Under the pieces are notes generated by a model. The model was given only the letters and a program-made list of their open reading frames with translations, had not been told where the DNA came from and did not search any database. Both the position numbers and the translations under genes were made by a program. Below, in pieces: positions 1 to 6,523 of a DNA stretch of 11,807 nucleotides. Location of the stretch: the NCBI GenBank assembly GCA_016763665.1, contig JAESTI010000132.1, positions 1 through 11,807 of the forward strand, read 5' to 3'. This DNA comes from Bacteroidia bacterium. GTDB lineage: Bacteria; Bacteroidota; Bacteroidia; Flavobacteriales; NORP286. Each line of letters begins with the position of its first letter. The first letter of the stretch is position 1.

Positions 1-2010
1 CCAAATTAGTAGCAGGATTCCATACCACTGTTGGTGGAGTACCTGCCGAACCAAACCTCAGATCCCATGAATTCAAAGTACCTGTATCCCACATGGCGAT
101 ATCTAAAATTGTTAATACCCAGTCTCCGGCACTACTACAACCAGTAGTTGACGGATCCAAGGCAGAAATTGCATTTTCAGGACTATAAGTACCGTTAAAA
201 GGAGGAGTACCTGAAACAATATTTACCGCAGCACTGTCATTAAAACAAGTGACTGAATAATCATTCGCACCGCCGCCATTACCACTGGTCAACTCCACAG
301 AATTGCCACATGGATCTACAATTCTAATGGTAACATCAGCATCCCACGTATGAGTAATATCAACACAAACCTCGTTGAGCGTGCCAGTGACACCAACTGT
401 TTGCGTATAACTTGTTGAACTATTATCTGCTATAGGACCAGTTGAAGTGCCAACAACAGTTGTGTTGCTTGTACCAACCGTTTCAAGGGAATAAGATCCC
501 TGAAGAACCTTAGTTTGTCCAAAGCAAAGCGTATCATCTACCCCAGCACCAACTAACAACGGGCAAGTACAATCAATAATGGTAACAGGTTTTATTACTG
601 TATCCTGACAGGTTCCATCATCAACAATATGCGTTACTGAATAAGTACCAGCAGCGAGGTAGGTATACGTAGGATCTTCAGTAGAAGAATTATTACCATC
701 TCCATAACCCCAGTAAAATGTTGGGCAGGGACCACCACACTCATCATCTGAACCAACATGTTCAAAGTTTATTGAATTAGTAAGAAAGCAGCTATCACCA
801 GAAAAAGTCCAATCCGCAAATACAGGAGGGAAAACTCTTAAGGTATCCCAAATTTTACAGTCATTGGCATCAGTAATAGTAAAAGTATAGATCCCAGGTG
901 CCAATCCATCATTTATAGATATAGAATCATTATTGGTAACTGTTCCGGTAGTTGACCAGCTAAAAGTATAAGGGGCATCACTGTTTTGTGCTGTAACAAT
1001 AGCAGTACCATCATTAATACCGCACGATGCATCCACAGAACCCTTTGAGGCCAGTGTTAAACAGGCCGTATTGTTAATCATAAAATTAAAGTTACAGAAT
1101 GTTCCTCCGAACCCATCTAAGTCAAAGTAATAAACATTGCCAATTGCATCCGGCACCCAGGCAAAAAAGATATCAGCCGTAGTTGAAGTATTGGCAAAGA
1201 ATACACAATCCCCTGCTCCTGCAGGGTCTGGAATCAGTCCACAATTATCCGCATCAAAAACAGACATTTGCATACCATTTGCAACATCACACTGTTGGTT
1301 AAATAAGTGGACAAATGCTGAATCTCCAAGAATCCATGTTGCAGGTACTGTCCATTTAAACCATACGTTGGTCTCAGTAGAACCGCTACATAAATCCTTA
1401 TCTGGAGTAGAGCCAACATTAGTGGTTAAATAAACTTCTCCATCAATAACATTAACAGCGTTTTGGCAACTATCCTCAGCAGCAGGGGTACCGATCACAT
1501 CTATACAAAAATTAGCACCGGTTTTACAAGGACCACCTGATCATACGTAACCTGAATATAATAATCTGTACCGGAAGTTAATCCGGTAAGGTCATAACCG
1601 TGGCTATATGGCCCTCCTCCAGCAGCTTCACAACCCAATGATGTTGCCGGCATACATCCTACGGAACCATCCCACACTTCTGAACCAAAGAAACAATCAA
1701 GAGCTGACCCTAAAATGGTAACAAAAGCAGAATCTGAAGTTGCAGTAAATTTATACCAAACCGTTTGATTGGCACCACCATTACATGTCGTAGGTTCGCC
1801 CCCCTCTATTGTAGCACCAACAGTAGTACCATTGATACAATTTTGTGGATTTGATGTTTTTATAGGAATATCAATAGCACTTGCACAGTTATCATTTGCA
1901 GGCTGGGCAAAAGCATCCCCTCCTGTTATTATTAATAACAAACTGATTGATACGCAAATCAGGATATTTTTTATGTTTCTATATATTAAACTGTGCATTC
2001 TCTGCCACAT
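1..2010 (-). CDS. Large modular secreted surface protein (PANDNC modules, SprB-like, PKD-like, P domain), 3' end outside window, one-base frameshift
   Basis: This is the N-terminal part of a large exported protein, about 669 codons visible and still open at base 1. Residues 1-36 are a signal peptide with a hydrophobic core and an AFA-Q cleavage site. Two related Cys-rich modules follow (starting PANDNC and AAEDSC, about 1915-1485 and 1484-1065), each with a VW(Y/F)K(F/W) strand and a C-terminal FCI-like strand. Next come a SprB-like segment (about 1063-830), a PKD-like domain with a YWGYGDG motif (830-575), and a P/Homo B domain (about 470-55) with THTWDADVTIRI, GDWVLTILD and DTGTLNSWDL. The sequence lost at the left edge probably holds more repeats and perhaps a T9SS sorting domain; that is inference. 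The reading frame breaks near 1537: the upstream frame stops at 1501, while the other frame continues the same module and is open for about 512 codons. The ATG at 2010 overlaps the previous stop as TAATG; a second ATG at 1998 would also keep the signal peptide. Likely role: adhesion or extracellular enzyme scaffolding. No catalytic domain is visible. Confidence 0.85.
1531..1545 (-). other. Frameshift site in the large surface-protein gene
   Basis: Read on the minus strand, the frame from the ATG at 2010 reaches IQVTYDQ and then ends as VVLVKPVLIFV-stop. Adding one G in the GGTGG run at 1535-1538 would instead give DQGGPCKTGANFCIDV, the expected end of the module, leading into an uninterrupted frame to base 1. 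No slippery heptamer (X XXY YYZ) is present, so programmed slippage is unlikely. A sequencing error or a recent mutation is more likely. Confidence 0.75.
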
Positions 2011-2492
2011 TAATTCTTATTCTGATTAACCGGAATAGGTCTTACCTGGCTTTCTTTAGTTTTTGGGTGGTTTTGATTGTTGTTTATAGGTAACTTTTCA
2101 AGGTTTTGATCTAGTTGTTTTTTATTTTGCTGCAATGTCAATTTCTTTTGTTTTAGCTCCTCTATTTCATTTGCGTTCATATTTGCTGTATTCTCTAGAG
2201 AATTATTGACAGTACTTAATTTTTCATCAATTATTTCAATCTCTCTCTTAATGGTATTATAGTTCATCGTATTATTTCTTTGGGCTGCATACTCACTTTC
2301 CTCGTTGGCATCAACCTGCTCCTGGATGTTCTGCATCTTTTTAACCTCCTTATTAGTAAGATTTTTGTCACTTTTTACCTGACCATAAGAAGTATAGGTA
2401 CAAAATGAACATAAAAAAGTGCCACAAAAAATCAGCTTTAGTACTACCTTTTTGCTTTTTACGTTATATAATATACTGATAATATCACCCAA
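2010..2492 (-). CDS. Small exported coiled-coil protein of unknown function
   Basis: The product is 160 residues. Residues about 13-38 form a signal peptide (basic KSKK, hydrophobic LKLIFCGTFLCSF core, likely cut before Q in SYGQ). No proper lipobox is seen despite the cysteines, so a periplasmic or secreted soluble protein is more likely than a lipoprotein. The mature part is rich in N, Q, K and E, with heptad-like coiled coil from about residue 75 to 130 (REIEIIDEKL, IEELKQKKLTLQQNKKQL) and a polar, Pro/Asn-rich tail. I do not recognise a family. No ATG lies upstream of the signal peptide: the frame is closed by TAA at 2498-2496 and the best start is TTG at 2492. The stop overlaps the next gene's ATG by one base (TAATG), so the two are probably translationally coupled and this protein may serve the large surface protein. 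This is inference. Confidence 0.7.
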   Translation of the reverse strand: MGDIISILYNVKSKKVVLKLIFCGTFLCSFCTYTSYGQVKSDKNLTNKEVKKMQNIQEQVDANEESEYAAQRNNTMNYNTIKREIEIIDEKLSTVNNSLENTANMNANEIEELKQKKLTLQQNKKQLDQNLEKLPINNNQNHPKTKESQVRPIPVNQNKN

Positions 2493-2799
2493 AACTTACA
2501 CGAATTTTATTAGTTTTAAATAAATTCTTATTCAAATTTCCTATTAGAAGCCTGAAAATAAACAGTTTAAACATTATTGATATGATACCGGCAACTCATA
2601 TTCCATTTATTCTTTTTCTTAATCGGGCATTAAATGTAATTAATACTTAATCTTTGTTCAGGTTACTATTTAAGTTTTTAATTTTAAATTAACGTTAATT
2701 TAAAAAATATATGCCCAATATTGGGCTAAATATAGCTTTATAGTTTAAAATATTAAATATATACGTAATTTTATGCTGTCCACCTAGCCATGTACAAAT
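2493..2799. other. AT-rich intergenic DNA, no gene seen
   Basis: Very AT-rich DNA upstream of the minus-strand pair. No credible reading frame or RNA gene was found. A sequence close to the Bacteroidota -7 element (TAAGTTTTG, one base longer than TAnnTTTG) lies at 2498-2490 on the minus strand, but it overlaps the proposed TTG start, so it is not called as a promoter. Confidence 0.5.
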
Positions 2800-3001
2800 A
2801 TTCTTTCTCCTGTTTTTCAATTGGTACATATTATATTCTTCCAAATAATATATTTTTAAATCTTTATTTTAAAATATTCTAGATATCAAAAATTTCATCT
2901 AAATATGTTGCAATTATTCTTAATTTCGGAATTTGTATACTATTTAACAATCTTACAATATGTCATTTCAAATACATACATTATATATGATACGTAGAAA
3001 A
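2800..3001. repeat. Probable fourth, most degenerate copy of the ~200-bp tandem repeat
   Basis: The segment TTCGGAATTTGTATAC (2924-2939) resembles TTCCGGTTAATTTGTATA of the next unit. The distance from AATTTG to the following CCC-containing block is about 73 bases here and also in the 3202-3393 unit, so the tail looks homologous. The left limit is a guess from the 190-203 bp period, and no clear TAGTATAAA pair is left. The call rests on spacing and short matches only. Confidence 0.35.
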
Positions 3002-3201
3002 TAACCCTCGGTTTAGATTAATTTTGCTTTTTTTCTTACACTCCATATATTTCATATTAGTATAAATCTCTTTCTTTTTCTACTATTAAACAAGAACACT
3101 TTCCATATACTTCCGGTTAATTTGTATATTAAATAATGGCATTATTCTATTTATATTAAGAATATGGATATAATTCGCAATCTTATTGAATGTTATATAA
3201 T
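3002..3201. repeat. Tandem repeat unit A (~200 bp, intergenic)
   Basis: First clear unit of the tandem array. It opens with TAACCC, has CTTACACTCCATATA, then a pair of 9-bp boxes (3058, 3081), then ACACTTTCCATATACTTCCG at 3096-3115 and a TAATTTGTATATTAAATAAT block from 3118. Bases 3096-3160 match 3299-3363 of the next unit with about 5 differences in 65, at an exact offset of 203. The first 48 bases match unit C at 35 of 48 positions without gaps. The outer limits are approximate. Confidence 0.8.
3058..3089 (+). promoter_or_regulatory. Paired 9-bp boxes, 23-bp period (unit A)
   Basis: TAGTATAAA at 3058-3066 and TACTATTAA at 3081-3089, separated by 14 bases. The 23-base period is identical in all three units although the spacer sequence is not. 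It is about two helical turns, so a dimer could bind both boxes on one face. A LytTR regulator is encoded downstream. Binding is inferred. Confidence 0.35.
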
Positions 3202-3393
3202 TGACAATTATTACAGTGTATCAAGTATCATTCTATTACGATTAATGTTATTTTCTTCTTTAGTATAAATCTCCACTTTTTACTAGTATAAAGCAAAAAC
3301 ACTTTCCATATACTTCCGACTAATTTGTATATTAAATAATGGCATAATTCTATTCATGTTCAGAATAAATGGATAAGTATTATTTAATACACA
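3202..3393. repeat. Tandem repeat unit B (~190 bp, intergenic)
   Basis: Second unit. It shares GATTAAT followed by a T-rich run with unit A but lacks about 22 bases corresponding to the CTTACAC block just before the boxes. It carries the cleanest box pair and the same ACACTTTCCATATACTTCCG (3299-3318) and TAATTTGTATATTAAATAAT (from 3321) blocks as unit A. Its tail (GGCATAATTCTATTCATG) also aligns with unit A. The limits are approximate. Confidence 0.8.
3261..3292 (+). promoter_or_regulatory. Paired 9-bp boxes, 23-bp period (unit B)
   Basis: A perfect direct repeat of TAGTATAAA at 3261-3269 and 3284-3292 with a 14-base spacer. This is the best-preserved of the three pairs and the one to use as reference. 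Its role as a protein-binding site is inferred from its architecture alone. Confidence 0.4.
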
Positions 3394-3545
3394 AGTTACC
3401 CCGCGTTAAGCTCAATGCCGCCTTTGTTCTTACACTTCATATACTACTATAGTATAAAGTTGCACCTATTTGTAGTATGAAACAAGAACATTTTCCATAG
3501 GTTATCGGCTAATAATCAAATACATAGGATACTGATAATACGGAT
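3394..3545. repeat. Tandem repeat unit C (~150 bp preserved, intergenic)
   Basis: Third unit, opening with TTACCCC and including TTCTTACACTTCATATA, which matches unit A closely. After the boxes it keeps AACAAGAACA and TTTCCATA but diverges afterwards (GGTTATCGGCTAATAATC). It is 189 bases from unit B measured at the first box. The right end fades near 3545. Confidence 0.65.
3450..3481 (+). promoter_or_regulatory. Paired 9-bp boxes, 23-bp period (unit C)
   Basis: TAGTATAAA at 3450-3458 and TAGTATGAA at 3473-3481, again with a 14-base spacer. This pair lies about 400 bases upstream of the Hpt gene start, the nearest of the three to that operon. Confidence 0.35.
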
Positions 3546-3885
3546 CAAACCTGCATACAGATCAGCCAGGCTGGTAACTACAGACAGATTACGAAAAAAA
3601 TAAGTGAATTCTGCTCAAAAAGTACAGGCTTCCAGTAGGAAAGTCATCCGCATGCCTTTAATTATATAAGTGATTGGTTATTAATGATTTAATAATGTAT
3701 TCATCATCGAAATCACGTTACTTGGTAACAAAGTGATTCTCTATATCGTAACTATTACAATTTTCTCATTGAAAAGTCTTAAAAAATATTTCTCTATATA
3801 CGAAACTAACACTATGTTATCTATAAAGAATGAACACATTTAAGCCACCATTATTTTATTATATTAGCCTTATGAAATTCTAATT
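3546..3885. other. Upstream region of the signalling operon
   Basis: Less AT-extreme at first (3540-3660), with a short palindrome CAGCCAGGCTG, then AT-rich up to the Hpt gene. It should contain the operon promoter, but no convincing TTG / TAnnTTTG pair or sigma-54 -24/-12 element was found. The ATG at 3871 is followed by TAA after three codons and is not a gene start. Confidence 0.4.
3712..3737. promoter_or_regulatory. Interrupted inverted repeat, possible operator or leader hairpin
   Basis: ATCAC-GTTAC-TTG-GTAAC-AAA-GTGAT: two nested 5-base arms pair perfectly, with a three-base loop and a three-base bulge. It lies about 150 bases upstream of the Hpt start. It could be a dimer-binding site or a hairpin in the 5' leader; nothing distinguishes the two. 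Confidence 0.35.
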
Positions 3886-4245
3886 ATGGAAAATAACAAA
3901 TTAGTTGATCTAGATTATTTTAAGAAAACTACAGGATTTAATGATAAGGATGTAGTTGGGTTTATTGATATCTTTTTGGATCATTCTCCGGAAGAAATTG
4001 ACGCTTTAGAATTACACTGTAAAGAAAAAGATTGCGAAAAAATTCGTGGTATTGCCCATAAACTTAAACCAAGAATTACCTATTTGGGAATAGATGCATT
4101 ATATGATCCAATGGACCGTTTGCATAGCTGTGCCAAAGAAGGTAAAAATATGGAAGAGTTTTCCGGAATATTTGAAGAAATAAAGGAAGTATTTATCAAG
4201 GTGGTTGAGGAATTGAAAAACTCCAAAGCAAATCTAACGTCATAG
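3886..4245 (+). CDS. Stand-alone histidine phosphotransfer (Hpt) protein
   Basis: A 119-residue cytoplasmic protein made almost entirely of one Hpt domain, a four-helix bundle that passes phosphoryl groups between receiver domains. The phospho-accepting histidine is H58 in GIAHKLKPRITYLGI, matching the AHxLK...(L/V)G signature, with hydrophobic helices before and after (VVGFIDIFLDHSPEEIDAL; FEEIKEVFIKVVEEL). It has no kinase or receiver part, so it must take phosphate from a hybrid kinase or a receiver protein. It is the first gene of a co-directional set with two response regulators (22 bases to the next gene), so one or both are its likely partners. The ATG start is the only reasonable one. 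The sensor kinase at 8342 is a possible ultimate donor, but no receiver domain of that kinase lies inside the window. Confidence 0.9.
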   Translation: MENNKLVDLDYFKKTTGFNDKDVVGFIDIFLDHSPEEIDALELHCKEKDCEKIRGIAHKLKPRITYLGIDALYDPMDRLHSCAKEGKNMEEFSGIFEEIKEVFIKVVEELKNSKANLTS

Positions 4246-4267
4246 AAGTTCAAGCCCACACAATTAT

Positions 4268-4957
4268 ATGAATAGTCTGATAGTAGATGATGATCAGTTT
4301 ATCAGGGAAATTTTAACTGAATTTGTTAAGCAAACTAAGTCATTAAACTTAATAAAGGCATGTAAAGATGGAATAGAAGCACGAAATATTCTAATGGAAG
4401 AAAAAGTTGACTTGATGTTATTGGATATTGAAATGCCTGTTTTGACTGGAATTAATTTACTAAAAAGCTTAACTCATACTCCCCTTGTTATTTTAATATC
4501 CGGACATGTTGAGTACGCTATTGAGGCCTTTGAATATGATGTTTTGGACTTTATAGTTAAGCCATTTGATTATCCAAGATTTTTGAAGGCCATATCTAAA
4601 GCCGAACAAAAAATAAAGAATGACCAAATTAGCCTACCAAGTGAACCCTCCACAATATTTGTTAAAGTTGATAAGAAGACAATTCAATTAAACTATATTG
4701 ATATTTGCTTTCTCGAAGCTTATGGGAACTACGTCAAAATCCATACTGCAGATGATGTCCATATCCACCATGCCTCGTTAAGGGAAATTGGAGAAAAGCT
4801 TCCTTCAAAGGAATTTATTCAAGTACACCGGTCTTTTATTATTAGAATTGACAAAATTAATGAAATCGAAAGCGACATTATCAAAATTAATAACCACGCT
4901 ATTCCGGTAGGTAAAAATTACAAAAAAGAATTGAATACAATGCTTAACTGGTTGTAG
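4268..4957 (+). CDS. LytTR-family response regulator
   Basis: A 229-residue DNA-binding response regulator. The receiver domain (1-118) has the acidic pocket D7-D8, phospho-acceptor D53 in MLLDIEMP, switch residue S78 and K98 in IVKPF; YAIEAFEYDVLDFIVKPF is the usual form in LytTR regulators. A LytTR domain follows (about 130-229), with FLEAYGNYVKIHT, FIQVHRSFIIRIDKI and the closing IPVGKNYKKEL, all hallmarks of the family. LytTR proteins usually bind paired short direct repeats in DNA and act as dimers when phosphorylated. The gene sits 22 bases after the Hpt gene and 5 bases before the sigma-54 activator, which points to one operon. No LytS or histidine-kinase-family membrane sensor is next to it; phosphate may come through the Hpt protein. 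The box pairs at 3058-3481 are candidate targets (inference). Confidence 0.95.
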   Translation: MNSLIVDDDQFIREILTEFVKQTKSLNLIKACKDGIEARNILMEEKVDLMLLDIEMPVLTGINLLKSLTHTPLVILISGHVEYAIEAFEYDVLDFIVKPFDYPRFLKAISKAEQKIKNDQISLPSEPSTIFVKVDKKTIQLNYIDICFLEAYGNYVKIHTADDVHIHHASLREIGEKLPSKEFIQVHRSFIIRIDKINEIESDIIKINNHAIPVGKNYKKELNTMLNWL

Positions 4958-4962
4958 AGTTA

Positions 4963-6171
4963 ATGGGGTCAAAACTGAATATATCAATTGTTGAGGATGA
5001 TGAGTTTTTCGCATCTATTGCAGAAAAAGCAATTTTATATAGTTCTGATGAACATGAATTCTCAGTGGAAAAATTCACAAGTGGTGAAGAATTTTTAGAA
5101 ATACTCTCATCTAATCCAAATATCGTTATTCTTGATCTTAACCTTCCTGGAATAAGCGGATTGGAAGTTTTAGAAAAAATCAAGGACTACAACAATCAAA
5201 TCAAAGTTATAGTGATATCCGAACAAAAAGAGGTTGAATTGGTCGTTAAGATCTACCGGGCCGGTGCAAGTGACTATGTTGTTAAAAGCCCTGATTGTTT
5301 TGACGAACTTATCAGATCATTTAACAAGTTAACTTCGATTGCTTCTATCCAAGCCAATGCAAAAGGTTCTCAAAACGCAACACTTGACAGAAATAAATAC
5401 CTTACTATTCTAGGTAACTCAAAACCAATACACGATGTGCTAAACATGATCCAAAAGATCGAAAACAATAATATTGGAGTTTTGCTTACGGGTGAAAGCG
5501 GTACAGGAAAAGAGTTGGTCGCACAAACAATACATTATAATTCTAATAGAAACAACAAACCATTTGTCCCCGTTAATATTCCAGCAATTCCTCAAACCTT
5601 GATTGAAAGTGAATTGTTTGGGCATGAAAAAGGTGCATTTACCGGAGCTTCAGGCAAACGACTAGGTAAATTTGAGGAAGCCGGAGAAGGCACTATCCTT
5701 CTTGATGAAATTGGAGAAATGAGCATTGATATGCAAGTTAAACTTTTAAGGGTACTACAAGAAAATGAAATAACAAGAGTAGGAGGTAATAAGATCATTA
5801 AAATTAAAGCCAGGGTAATAACAAGCACAAACAGGGATTTAGTATTAGAAGTCAAGAAAGGAAGATTTCGACAAGATCTGTATTATAGGGTGAGCGGATT
5901 TCTTATTCATTTACCTCCTCTTAAAGAAAGAGGTGAAGATGTATTATTAATAGCCAATAATTTTATTGAGAAATTTTGTGATGAAAACAATTTAAATAGC
6001 AAAAATCTCAGTGAAGATGCCATGTCTGAATTATTGAGTTATGATTGGCCCGGAAATATTAGAGAATTAAAAACAGTGGTGGAGCGTGCTGCCCTACTGA
6101 CCACCTCTGATGAAATATTGTCAGAACACTTAGTTTTTGCCGGAGCTAAGTTTGAACCCCCTGAATCCTAA
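4963..6171 (+). CDS. NtrC-like sigma-54 activator (receiver + AAA+) without DNA-binding domain
   Basis: A 402-residue response regulator. The receiver (1-120) has E11-D12-D13, phospho-acceptor D58 (VILDLNLPG), S86 and K108 (YVVKSPD). After a linker comes a sigma-54 activator AAA+ domain (about 148-390): Walker A GESGTGKE at 177-184, the sigma-54-contacting GAFTGA loop at 224-229, Walker B TILLDEIGEM at 244-253, an arginine-finger region RFRQDLYYR at 301-309 and sensor II DWPGNIREL at 361-369. All ATPase and sigma-54 contact motifs look intact. The protein ends at residue 402, twelve residues past EHLVFAG, where relatives carry a Fis-type helix-turn-helix. No such helix is encoded in any forward frame just downstream, so the loss does not look like a recent frameshift. 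It should open sigma-54 promoters without site-specific DNA binding, as the Helicobacter FlgR type does, or through a partner. It begins 5 bases after the LytTR stop. Confidence 0.95.
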   Translation: MGSKLNISIVEDDEFFASIAEKAILYSSDEHEFSVEKFTSGEEFLEILSSNPNIVILDLNLPGISGLEVLEKIKDYNNQIKVIVISEQKEVELVVKIYRAGASDYVVKSPDCFDELIRSFNKLTSIASIQANAKGSQNATLDRNKYLTILGNSKPIHDVLNMIQKIENNNIGVLLTGESGTGKELVAQTIHYNSNRNNKPFVPVNIPAIPQTLIESELFGHEKGAFTGASGKRLGKFEEAGEGTILLDEIGEMSIDMQVKLLRVLQENEITRVGGNKIIKIKARVITSTNRDLVLEVKKGRFRQDLYYRVSGFLIHLPPLKERGEDVLLIANNFIEKFCDENNLNSKNLSEDAMSELLSYDWPGNIRELKTVVERAALLTTSDEILSEHLVFAGAKFEPPES

Positions 6172-6187
6172 ATTTTCAACTATGCGG

Positions 6188-6290
6188 ATTGAATAACGAA
6201 CAATCGAATGATGAATAATGAAGTAATCTTCTTACTCTTTTTTTTGATTTCGATATTCGACATTCCTTGTTCTATTCTTCAAAATTCAAT
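6188..6290. repeat. Degenerate palindromic element (GAAT/CGAA-rich), about 103 bp
   Basis: The left arm begins ATTGAATAACGAACAATCGA and the right arm, read on the other strand, begins ATTGAATTTTGAAGAATAGA and goes on as GAACAAGGAATGTCGAATATCGAA. The arms share a GAAn/GAAT rhythm and the same ends but only part of the sequence. The element lies 16 bases past the sigma-54 activator gene. It resembles the short dispersed palindromic elements common between genes in Bacteroidota genomes, possibly a non-autonomous mobile element; that link is from general knowledge and not shown here. Confidence 0.55.
6222..6245 (+). terminator. Weak intrinsic-terminator-like hairpin after the signalling operon
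   Basis: AGTAA-TCTTC-TTACT followed, one base later, by eight T's (6238-6245). The stem is only five AT-rich pairs, so it would be weak alone. It sits at the centre of the palindromic element, whose arms could lengthen the stem. It lies about 50 bases after the stop at 6171. Confidence 0.3.
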
Positions 6291-6295
6291 AATAA

Positions 6296-6360
6296 AGTTG
6301 TCTCAAATAGTCGGAATGGGATTTCACCCATCACAATAACTTGAAATTTAAAACAGCCTC
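6296..6360. repeat. Small inverted-repeat element with insertion-sequence-like ends
   Basis: The left end AGTTGTCTCAAAT and the right end, read on the other strand, GAGGCTGTTTTAAATTTC match at most positions over about 12 bases (G[CT]TGT[CT]T[CT]AAAT). Such GAGGCTGTCTCAAA-type ends occur on some Bacteroidota insertion sequences. There is no room for a transposase, so this would be a miniature element or a relic. A short hairpin ATGGG-ATTTCA-CCCAT (6316-6331) lies inside. Confidence 0.35.
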
Positions 6361-6523
6361 ATTTCCACTATTTACTATCTATTGAAAATTGCCGTTCACA
6401 TCACAATTTCACGATTTCGTCACCACTTTACTCACGTTAGTGTAATTTTTGCAACGAGTGTTAATTAATGGCGTAAACTTAATTAAGCGTGCGGACTGCC
6501 CGCGAAATTAAAACTATACTGTC
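6361..6523. other. Upstream region of the secreted-protein gene
   Basis: No gene was found. It contains two TTAATTAA palindromes flanking TGGCGTAAAC, and a GC-rich patch (GCGGACTGCCCGC, 6491-6503) that could form a small hairpin 20 bases before the ATG. TAATTTTTG (6445-6453) approaches the Bacteroidota -7 element with one extra base, but no good -33 TTG is suitably spaced. Confidence 0.35.

Noticed and set aside
1137..1433. Plus-strand open frame of 98 codons opposite the large surface protein
   Set aside because: It lies antisense to a frame with clear conserved modules, and its translation has no recognisable features.
1531..1545. Programmed ribosomal frameshift in the large surface protein
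   Set aside because: No slippery heptamer is present, and a simple one-base loss explains the break fully.
3137..3155. TGGCAT in repeat units A and B as a possible sigma-54 -24 element, prompted by the downstream sigma-54 activator
   Set aside because: There is no GC dinucleotide at the required -12 distance in either unit, and the adjacent bases are plain AT-rich sequence.
3002..3545. CRISPR array or plasmid-type iteron origin
   Set aside because: The units are about 190-200 bp and degenerate, with no short identical repeats and unique spacers; no replication initiator gene or clear DnaA box cluster is nearby.
6172..6300. A missing Fis-type DNA-binding domain of the sigma-54 activator hidden in another frame
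   Set aside because: The three forward frames after the stop show frequent stops and no helix-turn-helix-like sequence; the segment is a palindromic repeat.
6474..6492. TGGCG upstream of the secreted-protein gene as a sigma-54 promoter
   Set aside because: The bases ten positions after GG are not GC, so the -12 element is missing.
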